NCBI GenBank assembly: GCA_024402335.1
Contig: JAKSTZ010000018.1
Span: 1 to 45,157, forward strand
DNA length: 45,157 nt
Direction: 5' to 3'
Source of the DNA: Bacteroidales bacterium
Lineage (GTDB): Bacteria; Bacteroidota; Bacteroidia; Bacteroidales; UBA1715
Under the pieces are notes generated by a model that was not told the DNA's origin, ran no database searches, and worked only from the letters and a program-made list of their open reading frames with translations. Shown here in pieces: positions 7,920-15,554 of this stretch. The first letter of the stretch is position 1, and every line of letters begins with the position of its first letter. Both the position numbers and the translations under genes were made by a program.

Positions 7920-9710
7920 TTATTCAGCTCTTTCATATTTCCCGTGAGAAGAATGAATGATAATTCCCGATTGACACCAATTTTTCACAAATCTGTCTGC
8001 GGTTGTTTCGGGAATGGTTAATGCCTGTGCAATTTCTTGAAATTGCTTTCTGTCGAATGAATTTGGAAGATTATCTAAGAAAATCTGTTTGATTCGTGTG
8101 GATTCCTGACCAGAGCAATCTTGGTTGCCATCTTTCTTGTCATTGCCAGGAAGCGAGCAGAACACTTTTTCGGTGTGCCGTAGAAGTATTTTTGCCATTG
8201 TAATGGCCGAACGAAAGTCGGCATCGGAACAAACAATCGGAGTACAGTAATTGCCAGTGTCGCACATTCGTAGCGTTGATAAAATCATAGCTATACGAAA
8301 CGTGATGATTCCCAGTCGACGGATTGAACCAAGAATGTCCAAACCAAGAATTGACGCATAGTTTTGCTGAATATCCTTGAAGAACTCATTGAATTCCTTT
8401 CGTTGAGGTTCTGTGAAACAGAAACGCATCGGCTTCATTGCTTTTAGGGAATTGTAGTATTCCTCAAATTTGTGTCCCAATAGTTCAAAAGAGCTGTCGT
8501 CGGTGCAATCGTCATCGTCGGAAAACACATCGTCCCATTCCATACGAATGTTCATGTAATAGAACAAAAAACGGCTGAACAAACCATTTTCGGCATCTGG
8601 GATGAGGTTTGTTATTTGGCGAGGTGTACCAGATAGAAGAACGGAAAATTTTGGTTTGTCGAGCTCCACAAATTCATTTTCCTTACGTCGATTGTAGGAA
8701 ATTGGCTCGTGATGGAACGCTTTGCGAAGTCCGTCGGAGAAATTTCCGAAATCGGAATTGAACGTATTTGCAAGCGTGTCGCCTTCGGTTTCGAACATAA
8801 GACCAACGCCCTCGTTGTCGTTGAGAACCTTGTACACCGATGTGGCACTACTATTGGCAGGCATAAACAATGTACGCAAGGGTGGTTCTTCGGGCTGTTC
8901 GTAGTCGTGATTTTTTCGATTGGCGACATATTCCGCCTGTTTGCGTTTATAGTCCTCGTATTCGGCTTTGTTGGTTTCACGCAAATGCTTCTGAATAGGT
9001 TCGACCAACTTACGACAGAGCGACAATCGACCTTTTCCTGCTGATGCCTGTGCGGTGATAAAAACGAATAGGTTTGGATAAACATCGCGTTTGTTGTACA
9101 CGCCATAGATGTTTGGCAAACACGCAGAAAAGACGGTGATAGAGCCAAGAATGAGCAAGTCGGCATCTTCGTCGGACTTGGCTTTGCCTACAATTTGAGA
9201 AAGCAGATACGGAAGATTGTCCTTGATGAGGTTGGAGAACGTTGGCATCGGTTCTTCTTTGCAAATCGTTAGAGGGGAAAATATTGGAGATTTTGGAGAT
9301 ATTGAAGATTTGGGCATCTCTTTTTTCGGTAAATCTCCAAAATTGTCAATAATTCCAATAAAGTCAGTTAGCAATTTTGGCGTTTTTGACAGAAGAATGT
9401 TGATTCCTGCCTTTTTAGCGAGATAGAAAAGCGTTTTGATGGTGATTCCGTCTCTATTTGAGGAAAGACAGCGAGAATACTGCTCGTTGGTTTCCTTTTC
9501 GGTGTAATTGTGATAGAAACGGCTTAATCGTTGAAAGAACGGCCGGCCGTTCTCGCCAAGTGCGTCAACCAAAGCAAATCCAAGTTGCAGCCATTCGTTG
9601 TAAGTCGGCGCAATATCGACGGCTGCCTGTTCTATACGAGAGGTAAGTTCTTCAATGGCGTTGGGAATATCGTCGTTCTTCCATTGTTGAGGGTAGAAAG
9701 GTCTTTTCAT
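7920..9710 (-). CDS. DUF3987 helicase/primase-type protein of a mobile element
   Basis: The true start is the ATG at 9710, which overlaps the stop of the upstream primase-like gene as ATGA. A longer open frame to 9905 would overlap that gene by about 200 bases and its N-terminus looks non-protein-like. The 596-aa product begins MKRPFYPQQWKNDD and has a PriCT-like helical segment (about 15-100). A P-loop-like AQASAGKGRLS follows after LFVFIT, within a DUF3987 domain. A C-terminal winged-helix segment (about 540-590) closes it. Such proteins accompany integrases in Bacteroidetes mobilizable elements, probably in element replication. G+C looks higher than in the flanking element genes, which suggests a different origin. 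Confidence 0.8.
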   Translation of the reverse strand: MKRPFYPQQWKNDDIPNAIEELTSRIEQAAVDIAPTYNEWLQLGFALVDALGENGRPFFQRLSRFYHNYTEKETNEQYSRCLSSNRDGITIKTLFYLAKKAGINILLSKTPKLLTDFIGIIDNFGDLPKKEMPKSSISPKSPIFSPLTICKEEPMPTFSNLIKDNLPYLLSQIVGKAKSDEDADLLILGSITVFSACLPNIYGVYNKRDVYPNLFVFITAQASAGKGRLSLCRKLVEPIQKHLRETNKAEYEDYKRKQAEYVANRKNHDYEQPEEPPLRTLFMPANSSATSVYKVLNDNEGVGLMFETEGDTLANTFNSDFGNFSDGLRKAFHHEPISYNRRKENEFVELDKPKFSVLLSGTPRQITNLIPDAENGLFSRFLFYYMNIRMEWDDVFSDDDDCTDDSSFELLGHKFEEYYNSLKAMKPMRFCFTEPQRKEFNEFFKDIQQNYASILGLDILGSIRRLGIITFRIAMILSTLRMCDTGNYCTPIVCSDADFRSAITMAKILLRHTEKVFCSLPGNDKKDGNQDCSGQESTRIKQIFLDNLPNSFDRKQFQEIAQALTIPETTADRFVKNWCQSGIIIHSSHGKYERAE

Positions 9711-10315
9711 GGTTCTAACAAATGCGGATTGATAAAAACGGATTGGTCGTGTGGTAGGTAGCATGCTCGTGACACATCTTTCCCAGATGTGTCGATTTGT
9801 ATTCGGTAGGTTTGCCGAATGTATTTTTCTACAGCCTGAAAGTAATCCAAATGGCTTGCGTAGAATGCCGATTTCGTGTCGCGAACTTCGATGGGAATAA
9901 CCCATTTCAAGCCATTGCCCGATGGACTACGGAAAAGCAGCATTGTTTCAAAATATTCGTCTTGTAATAGTTTGTAACGAAGTAATTCAACAGACGGATA
10001 TGATTTTTCAGCAGCGAAAGCTGTTGGACATTCATAGGAATACAGCCCATCAAAATCAATGCAGAGAAGATTTGAATGTTCCATAAGGTGTTTGTCTTTC
10101 CGTTCGGAGAAAACCCCAGAGAACGTACAATAATCAAAATTACAGCCCTTATATTTTTGAGCCAGCTTTTTATCTGTCAAAGTGCGCAAATGTTCGGTAC
10201 GAACTTTTGCAAAATCACCACGAATATAGTTGTAAATGTCGATAAGAGAAAACGAAGAATACGGTTTGGTGTTGCTGATTGGTGATTTGAAAAAAGAGAA
10301 TCTACTTTCTTCCAT
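9707..10315 (-). CDS. BT4734/VirE-N-like primase-fold protein
   Basis: This 202-aa protein contains LLCIDFDGL (acidic metal-site strand), FRSPSGNGLKWVIPI and DTSGKDVSRACYLPHD. These form the archaeo-eukaryotic primase-like pattern seen in the BT4734/BF3469 N-terminal family. It is probably the primase half of a unit whose helicase half is the following gene. Both are often fused in Bacteroides elements. Here they are separate, joined by an ATGA overlap. Its start overlaps the previous HTH gene by 14 bases, so the three are likely co-translated. Confidence 0.78.
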   Translation of the reverse strand: MEESRFSFFKSPISNTKPYSSFSLIDIYNYIRGDFAKVRTEHLRTLTDKKLAQKYKGCNFDYCTFSGVFSERKDKHLMEHSNLLCIDFDGLYSYECPTAFAAEKSYPSVELLRYKLLQDEYFETMLLFRSPSGNGLKWVIPIEVRDTKSAFYASHLDYFQAVEKYIRQTYRIQIDTSGKDVSRACYLPHDQSVFINPHLLEP

Positions 10316-10532
10316 GTGGTTTTTGAAAATTTGAGTTTAATACATCTTCAATGTCCTGTCGTTTGTAATAGATTTTATTACCAAGTTTTGTATAAGGAAT
10401 CACGCCACGAGTGCGTAATTCCTGTAGTGTTCGCAAAGAAATATGAAGCTGCGTTGTTACATCCTGGTTGTCAATCCAATTGTCGGACAACTTAGTTGTT
10501 TTAGCGAAAGGACAAACAAAGGGTTGATTCAT
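10302..10532 (-). CDS. Excisionase-like helix-turn-helix protein
   Basis: This 76-aa protein has a MerR/excisionase-type winged HTH: DNQDVTTQLHISLRTLQELR, then GVIPYTKLGNKIYYKRQDI. The strand-turn YTKLGNKIYY and the final helix are typical of the HTH_17 family. It is probably an excision or replication accessory protein, or a small regulator of the element. It begins one base after the previous HTH gene ends and overlaps the primase-like gene. Confidence 0.8.
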   Translation of the reverse strand: MNQPFVCPFAKTTKLSDNWIDNQDVTTQLHISLRTLQELRTRGVIPYTKLGNKIYYKRQDIEDVLNSNFQKPHGRK

Positions 10533-10533
10533 A

Positions 10534-10872
10534 TTAGAAACGTTTATGTGAGTTTAGATACAATTGAACTTGATTCTGAATGGAATTATTATCCGAGAGC
10601 ATCCAGTTATCAATTTCGGATTTAAGAAAAAATAATTTTTTTCCTCGTTTGTGAAATGGGATTATTCGTTTGTTCACCCATTCATACACTGTTTGCTGTG
10701 CTGGTTTATCAGGTAGATATTCACATAGTTCTTTCAAATTGTACCATTTTTCGGAATTTTCCACCCCTGATTGTAGGATTTCAATTTTTTTGAGAATTTC
10801 ATTTACACAAATTTGAAGGTTTGCGACCGCTTTGGGTAAGCAATCAAAAGAGACACCGTTTTCTGTTGTCAT
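10534..10872 (-). CDS. Helix-turn-helix excisionase-like protein
   Basis: In this 112-aa protein, residues 1-40 form a helix probably used for dimerisation. Residues 43-90 carry an HTH_17 module (WYNLKELCEYLPDKPAQQTV, then a wing containing RGKKLFFLKSEIDNWM). It is the first gene of the minus-strand unit leading to the primase and DUF3987 genes. A -7 box lies about 80 bases upstream. It is common in Bacteroidetes integrative elements, where such proteins act in excision or gene control. Confidence 0.78.
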   Translation of the reverse strand: MTTENGVSFDCLPKAVANLQICVNEILKKIEILQSGVENSEKWYNLKELCEYLPDKPAQQTVYEWVNKRIIPFHKRGKKLFFLKSEIDNWMLSDNNSIQNQVQLYLNSHKRF

Positions 10873-10951
10873 AAGAAAAATTTTAAATTACACATTATTT
10901 TATGTTCATAGGATTTGGTATTGTGGTGAACACCTCTTCTTTAAACGAGGG

Positions 10952-10959
10952 CAAATGTA
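10952..10959 (-). promoter_or_regulatory. Candidate -7 box for the element replication operon
   Basis: The minus strand reads TACATTTG, a match to TAnnTTTG. No TTTG is found at the expected upstream distance. The next gene starts at 10872. Confidence 0.35.
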
Positions 10960-11107
10960 TATAAAAAAAGCTATGTTTTTTCTCGGTTGACAAGTGTGGA
11001 ATTGACACTAACAGGCGATTTTGGCAAAAAAACAGACTTTTTTTTACGTTTATTTTTGCTCTTTTATCGTTGTTTACATTTTTAGCCTAATTTTTTTTTG
11101 AAAAAAA

Positions 11108-11126
11108 TTCAAAATTCTTCAAAATT
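11108..11126. repeat. Tandem TTCAAAATT direct repeat
   Basis: Two identical 9-mers lie 10 bp apart, next to the integrase terminator. The spacing puts both on the same DNA face, which could suit a protein binding site. Confidence 0.4.
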
Positions 11127-11131
11127 GACAT

Positions 11132-11166
11132 AAAAATAGCCCCAAAATCAAGAGTTTTGAGGCTAT
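11132..11166 (-). terminator. Terminator of the integrase gene
   Basis: Read on the minus strand, ATAGCC pairs with GGCTAT, and CAAAA pairs with TTTTG inside one mismatch. Five T residues follow. It lies 34 bases after the integrase stop. Confidence 0.75.
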
Positions 11167-11200
11167 AAATAGGCACGAAAGATTATTATTTCTGCGTGTT

Positions 11201-12283
11201 TTATAGTTTTATCTTTATGGATTCTGCAGCAACACGCTTTTTATCATCAACAAGATGAGCATAGATTTGAGTTGTTGCAACATTTCTATGGGTAAGCATT
11301 TTTGAAACGGTGTAAACATCGTTTCCATTGGTAATAAGCAATGTTGCAAACGTATGACGGAAACAGTGAAATGTGATGTGTTTGGTTATACCAGCATCGG
11401 AAAGCCATTTCTTTATACAACGTCTTATTTCATCATAAGTCACATTGAAAATTGGTCCTATTGATGGTTCTCCACAAAGTTCGTAAGCTTCTTGAGAAAT
11501 TGGATTCAACATATCGGCTTTTGTCTTTTCTGTTCTTTTTCGAATGCACCAACCACCATCAGGAAATGATTCTATATGTTCCCAACGAAGTGTTAAAATA
11601 TCACTTTTACGTAAACCAGTTAAACAAGAAAATAAAGAAGCTCGTTTTACAATGTCATTTTTGCAAGGTGTTTCGTATAGTTTACGCACTTCATCGATTG
11701 TTAGGAATTCTTTTTGTGGAGTACACGTTTCTATAGGTTCAAGATAGTCATTAATATTTTCGGCAATAAGTTTCCTTTTGTATAAAGTCGCCAACATAGC
11801 GCGGAACGTACTCCAATAGGCAGACGCAGAATTTACACTTATTGAAAGTTCATCGCCCAATAAGTATTCCCGAAACCTATTACAAAAATCAATGGTGACA
11901 TCTCTAAACGTGCAATTGTTGTGTGTGAATTTTTCAAAATGTTTGGCCGTAATCAACCAACGTTCGTTGTGATGGAGAGATTCTTCTTGTATATAGGAAT
12001 TAAAGTCTGCTTTCTCCATAGTTTTATCAATAAAACCATATTGTTGGCTGAGAATGGAAAGTTCTCGCTGTGCCCGGATACCTTCAGCAATTTGCAGTTT
12101 GTCGGCATTTGCTTTTTTCTCAATTGCACTTTGTGGATTCTTGATTAAATAAATACCCAAATACTCTCGGCGTGTTTTCTCCATTGTTCGAGGATTGGTA
12201 ATTGGTGGGTAGAAATCAAGATATAGCGTTATAGTGCCACTTGGTAATTCTCTTTTTCGTAGTGTTACTTTTGTACTTGACAT
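11201..12283 (-). CDS. Tyrosine recombinase/integrase
   Basis: The 360-aa protein has an arm-type DNA-binding domain (1-80), a SAM-like core-binding domain (about 95-185) and a catalytic domain (195-355). The catalytic set is visible: Arg225 in TGLRKSDIL, His306 and Arg309 in HCFRHTFA, His332 in LTHRN and Tyr341 in TQIYAHL. All parts are intact, so the enzyme should be active. It belongs to the Bacteroidetes element integrase family. It begins 5 bases after the four-HTH protein gene and is followed by a strong terminator. It likely integrates and excises the element beside mnmE. Confidence 0.95.
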   Translation of the reverse strand: MSSTKVTLRKRELPSGTITLYLDFYPPITNPRTMEKTRREYLGIYLIKNPQSAIEKKANADKLQIAEGIRAQRELSILSQQYGFIDKTMEKADFNSYIQEESLHHNERWLITAKHFEKFTHNNCTFRDVTIDFCNRFREYLLGDELSISVNSASAYWSTFRAMLATLYKRKLIAENINDYLEPIETCTPQKEFLTIDEVRKLYETPCKNDIVKRASLFSCLTGLRKSDILTLRWEHIESFPDGGWCIRKRTEKTKADMLNPISQEAYELCGEPSIGPIFNVTYDEIRRCIKKWLSDAGITKHITFHCFRHTFATLLITNGNDVYTVSKMLTHRNVATTQIYAHLVDDKKRVAAESIKIKL

Positions 12284-12288
12284 ATTTT

Positions 12289-13209
12289 TTATTTTTTGCG
12301 GTTTGACATAATTGAATCCAAAACTGATTTTTCAATGTAGATATATTGCCCCCGTTTAATCTTAGGTATATTGTGTTCTCGGATAATATCATATAAATAT
12401 GATCTTTTGATATTGTATAACTGAGTTGCATCTGGAACAGAATAGTATTTCTCGTTTTCCTGCATTGAAACACCTCTAATGTCATCCCAATGTTTCTTTG
12501 AAATGAGAATGTCTTTTCCCACCCTTTTTCGAGGTATTTCCTTGTTGTCAGTCAATATTTCATAGACACGAGGTCTTTTCAAATTAAATTGCTCAACGAT
12601 TTGAGAAACCGTGTACCAATCTCGTATTTCAACGTGTTGTTTCACATAGAGCAATTTTTTCAAATCTTCGGCATCGTAGAAAGCAACTCCCTTAATTTTG
12701 ATAGGTGTAAGATTTGCAGGTCTTATTTTATGATAAAACCAAGTGATTGATATTTTATATTTTTCTAAAGCTTCTTTCACAGATATTAAGTTTGTTTCTT
12801 TTACAATTGGAGCAGATATTTCCTTGCTACAGGCTTGAAGCAAATCTTCTTTGTTGATGCGTTTCATTCTTTTACTTGAGGAATGAACGCATATACATTT
12901 CGTCTTAATGATGTTCATCATTGTTGGCCGAGAGACATGTAAAAGTCTTGCGGCATCGGATATTGATAGAAAGGCTTCTTGTTGCAAATCTTGAGCTAAT
13001 CTTTTTTTTACTGTACGTTCTTCGATTTGTAACAATTGCGTCCGTTTGTTTTGCTTGTACAGTCGCTTAGAACACGAATCCGAACAACATTTAGTTGTGG
13101 ACTTGTAAGCATAATATTCTTTTCCGCAAAATTGACATACTTTAAGATACGTTCTGATTCTTTCCATTGGTGTTGACATATAGGACGTATTTGGGTTAAT
13201 TTCTCCCAT
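12289..13209 (-). CDS. Protein with a zinc-finger-like N-terminus and four tandem HTH modules
   Basis: I chose the ATG at 13209. A GTG start at 13245 would translate through the repeated TTTGTAAA boxes. The 306-aa product starts with a small metal-binding-like region (Cys25, Cys28, Cys41/42, Cys46). It then has four excisionase/MerR-like HTH units at about 82-127, 142-187, 199-243 and 256-301. Each has the pattern 'S-x-x-(D/E)A-x-x-L' or similar, then a turn and a wing. It could be a regulator or recombination directionality factor binding repeated sites next to the integrase. The pairing with the integrase is common in Bacteroidetes elements, but I do not know an assigned function. Confidence 0.75.
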   Translation of the reverse strand: MGEINPNTSYMSTPMERIRTYLKVCQFCGKEYYAYKSTTKCCSDSCSKRLYKQNKRTQLLQIEERTVKKRLAQDLQQEAFLSISDAARLLHVSRPTMMNIIKTKCICVHSSSKRMKRINKEDLLQACSKEISAPIVKETNLISVKEALEKYKISITWFYHKIRPANLTPIKIKGVAFYDAEDLKKLLYVKQHVEIRDWYTVSQIVEQFNLKRPRVYEILTDNKEIPRKRVGKDILISKKHWDDIRGVSMQENEKYYSVPDATQLYNIKRSYLYDIIREHNIPKIKRGQYIYIEKSVLDSIMSNRKK

Positions 13210-13212
13210 ATA

Positions 13213-13240
13213 TTTGTAAATGTTTGTAAAAGTTTGTAAA
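13213..13240. repeat. Three TTTGTAAA boxes at exact 10-bp spacing
   Basis: TTTGTAAA occurs at 13213-13220, 13223-13230 and 13233-13240. One copy per helical turn immediately before the ATG of the four-HTH gene suggests an operator or integrase arm site. Confidence 0.7.
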
Positions 13241-13259
13241 CACACTTTTTCATATTGGG

Positions 13260-13276
13260 TTTATAACTGTTATAAA
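13260..13276. repeat. Perfect 17-bp palindrome
   Basis: TTTATAAC and GTTATAAA flank a single T. It lies between the candidate promoter and the four-HTH gene, and could be a dimer binding site or a recombinase core site. Confidence 0.65.
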
Positions 13277-13293
13277 TTCAACTAATTTGTGGT

Positions 13294-13315
13294 TGTGGTA
13301 CAAATGTGGTACAAA
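13294..13315. repeat. Two perfect tandem copies of TGTGGTACAAA
   Basis: The 11-bp units at 13294-13304 and 13305-13315 are identical and abut. They overlap the -7 box and presumed transcription start of the adjacent promoter. They are candidate repressor or integrase sites near the element end. Confidence 0.7.
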
Positions 13316-13344
13316 AATAACCAAAATAACGATAATAAAACAAA
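13312..13344 (-). promoter_or_regulatory. Promoter for the four-HTH/integrase operon
   Basis: On the minus strand TTTG (13344-13341) is followed after 21 nt by TATTTTTG (13319-13312), matching the Bacteroidetes consensus. The leader contains the palindrome and triple repeat. Confidence 0.5.
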
Positions 13345-13360
13345 AGGTTGATTAAAAACA

Positions 13361-13388
13361 AAAAATGAAGAATGCCCGATAGTCGGGC
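13361..13388 (-). terminator. Terminator downstream of mnmE
   Basis: On the minus strand GCCCGA-CTA-TCGGGC (13388-13374) forms a perfect 6-bp stem. ATTCTTCA and a T run follow. It is 46 bases past the mnmE stop. Confidence 0.6.
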
Positions 13389-13434
13389 GTTTCAAGGTTT
13401 TATCCTATGTTTAGTTATGGTGGGTTATTGAGAA

Positions 13435-14835
13435 TTATTTGCCCACGCAGAAGTGTGCGAAAATATTGCCAAGCATTTCTTCTTCGCTGATTTCTCCCGT
13501 AATCTCTCCGAGATAATGGAGAACTTGACGTAATTCAAGGCTGATAAGGTCGTTGGTTAAACCGTTTTGGAAACCTTCGTCAATTATGTGTAAGGATTCT
13601 AACGCATGTTGTAATGCTTCAAAATGACGGAAATTGGTAACGATAGCGTCTTCTTGGCTAATGTTGTTTGCATTGACGTCAGATAGGAGCTTTTCTATAA
13701 GTGCATCAACTGCAATTTGTTGTTTTGCAGAGATATAGATGAATTCATCTTCGCTTGATAGATCTTCGAAATCGTCTTTTTTGATAACATCTCTATAATT
13801 TGGAACAAGGTCGATTTTATTGATGATTAGGAACATCTTCTTGTCTTTTACTTGTTCTTTTATAGTAGAGATTGTTTGTTGTATTTCTTGTTTGTTGGCA
13901 GTAATGTCGAACAAAACAAAGATATACGATGCTTTTTCAATGTTCTCGAAAGTTCTTGGTATACCGATTTTTTCTATTTCATTCTCTGTTTCTCGTATGC
14001 CGGCGGTGTCGATAAATCTGAATGTAATTCCGTTAATGACGATAGTGTCTTCTATAACATCGCGGGTCGTACCAGGAATGGATGAAACTATTGCTTTGTC
14101 TTCATTGAGTATAGCGTTTAGTAGGGTAGATTTACCCACATTTGGCTCGCCGACAATACAAACAGGAATGCCTTTTTTTATAGCATTGCCTAATTTGAAT
14201 GAAGCTACCAATTTTTCTACACGTTTTGTGAGATCGCTACAAAGGTCGGTAAGTTGTTTTCTATCAGCAAATTCCAGATCTTCCTCGCTAAAATCTAATT
14301 CTAATTCTAATAAAGATAGGAATGTCAGTAGCACATCACGTAAATCTTTCAATTCTTTTGCATATCCACCTTTCATTTGTGACATGGCAAGATGGTGCGA
14401 TGCTTTTGAATTAGATGCAATCAAGTCTGCAACAGCTTCGGCTTGTGATAAGTCGAGCTTTTTGTTTAGGAATGCTCGTTGTGTGAATTCTCCCGGATGT
14501 GCTAAGCGGGCTCCGTTTTCTATTAAAAGATTAAGAATCTCGTTTTGAATATAAGTAGAAGCATGGCAACTAATTTCTGCAGAGTCTTCGCCAGTATATG
14601 AATTAGGGTTGTTAAAGATAGAAACTAAAACAGAATCGATAGTTTCACCATTTTTTGTGATTTCTCCATAGTGGATTTTATATCCTTCGTTGTACCAATT
14701 TTCGGATGGCTTGTATGGTTTGAAAACACGTTGAATGATGTTCTTTGTCTCTTCGCCACTTATTCGTATTACGGCAATAGCACCTTTCCCTTGAGCTGTT
14801 GCTATTGCACAAATGGTATTAGTTTCTACTATCAT
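13435..14835 (-). CDS. mnmE: tRNA uridine-5-carboxymethylaminomethyl synthesis GTPase MnmE
   Basis: The 466-aa protein has the normal MnmE length. It has an N-terminal tetrahydrofolate-binding domain (1-120), a helical domain, and an inserted G domain with G1 GEPNVGKS (229-236), a following DTAG motif and NKID. It ends in the conserved C-terminal FCVGK, whose Cys is typical of the family. With MnmG it modifies the wobble U34 of several tRNAs. Its ATG lies 2 bases after the upstream lysE-like stop, so they share a transcript. The integrated element ends just past its 3' terminator. Confidence 0.97.
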   Translation of the reverse strand: MIVETNTICAIATAQGKGAIAVIRISGEETKNIIQRVFKPYKPSENWYNEGYKIHYGEITKNGETIDSVLVSIFNNPNSYTGEDSAEISCHASTYIQNEILNLLIENGARLAHPGEFTQRAFLNKKLDLSQAEAVADLIASNSKASHHLAMSQMKGGYAKELKDLRDVLLTFLSLLELELDFSEEDLEFADRKQLTDLCSDLTKRVEKLVASFKLGNAIKKGIPVCIVGEPNVGKSTLLNAILNEDKAIVSSIPGTTRDVIEDTIVINGITFRFIDTAGIRETENEIEKIGIPRTFENIEKASYIFVLFDITANKQEIQQTISTIKEQVKDKKMFLIINKIDLVPNYRDVIKKDDFEDLSSEDEFIYISAKQQIAVDALIEKLLSDVNANNISQEDAIVTNFRHFEALQHALESLHIIDEGFQNGLTNDLISLELRQVLHYLGEITGEISEEEMLGNIFAHFCVGK

Positions 14836-14837
14836 CT

Positions 14838-15512
14838 TTATTTGTGTTGTATAATTGGCACATTGTGTCCTGTTACATCATCTTGTCCTACCGGGTAGAA
14901 TGCATTGTATATAGCAAATAATCCAAATAGCATAAGAATGATGCCGGCCACTTTATTGATGTAGAATATAATTCGTAGGCGAAAATATTTTCTGAAGATA
15001 TTTACGAATGTTGACAGCAGAAACCAGATACTAATTGCTCCGCAAAATATACCCGAAAGCAATACTACGAGTGAGTAGATGTTATCTTGTACTATACCTA
15101 AACTTGCGAATACTATACCATAGAAAATGATAGTGATAGGGTTCGTAATCGTTAGCACAAATACAGAAATGAAGTCGGAGAGAGGATTAGACTTTTGATA
15201 TTTAAATGCACGTGCTTGTTTTATAGTGTTTTTGAAAAACATTCGTAAACCAAGCACGAAAAGTACAGCAGAACCGATTAGCATAATGATGGTATGCTGT
15301 TCTTTGAAAAAATCCGACACAAGTGTTAAACCTAATCCAGCTATGCTGGCAAATAAAGTGTCGGCGCAAGCTGCACCTAATCCGGAAATAAATCCGGAAA
15401 GTCTTCCTTGTTGTAATGTACGTTGTATGCACAAAATGCCGATAGGTCCCATTGGAATGGAAACGAATAAGCCTATAAGCACACCTTGTATAAATATGGT
15501 TGTAGTAAGCAT
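14838..15512 (-). CDS. LysE/RhtB-type amino acid exporter
   Basis: The start is ATG 15512. A TTG at 15533 falls inside the -7 box. The 224-aa membrane protein begins MLTTTIFIQGVLIGLFVSIP and shows PMGPIGILCIQRTLQQGR, GFISGLGAACADTLF and about six hydrophobic helices. This is the LysE family pattern. Members export amino acids or related small molecules; the substrate here is unknown. It lies 42 bases after nadD and 2 bases before mnmE. Confidence 0.85.
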   Translation of the reverse strand: MLTTTIFIQGVLIGLFVSIPMGPIGILCIQRTLQQGRLSGFISGLGAACADTLFASIAGLGLTLVSDFFKEQHTIIMLIGSAVLFVLGLRMFFKNTIKQARAFKYQKSNPLSDFISVFVLTITNPITIIFYGIVFASLGIVQDNIYSLVVLLSGIFCGAISIWFLLSTFVNIFRKYFRLRIIFYINKVAGIILMLFGLFAIYNAFYPVGQDDVTGHNVPIIQHK

Positions 15513-15530
15513 TTCAACAAGTCTTGAAGA

Positions 15531-15538
15531 CAAAAATA
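15531..15538 (-). promoter_or_regulatory. Candidate -7 box upstream of the lysE-like gene
   Basis: The minus strand reads TATTTTTG, an exact TAnnTTTG match 18 bases before the ATG. No clear -33 TTTG at the right distance. Confidence 0.35.
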
Positions 15539-15554
15539 ATATTTTATTACAAAA

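Larger units (their letters stand above)
10873..11200. other. Non-coding control region between integrase and replication genes
   Basis: These 328 bases hold a possible -7 box for the HTH gene (10952-10959), a T-rich tract (11037-11100), two copies of TTCAAAATT spaced 10 bp apart (11108-11126), and the integrase terminator. No protein or RNA gene was recognised. Confidence 0.6.
7920..13373. mobile_element. Integrative (probably mobilizable) element core
   Basis: Integrase, HTH/excisionase-like proteins, primase-like and DUF3987 genes form a contiguous minus-strand block ending beside the mnmE terminator. No relaxase or conjugation genes are visible. The left end was not found. The AbiE-NTPase-TIR operon, and perhaps the HU and HNH genes, could be cargo of the same element. 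The right limit is set between the promoter repeats and the mnmE terminator, and is approximate. Confidence 0.6.

Noticed and set aside
7920..9905. DUF3987 gene starting at 9905
   Set aside because: It would overlap the primase-like gene by about 200 bases and its extra N-terminus looks non-coding; ATG 9710 with an ATGA overlap fits better.
13213..13315. CRISPR array at the short repeats
   Set aside because: The units are 8-11 bp and without spacers of 30-40 bp or cas genes; they are promoter-proximal boxes.
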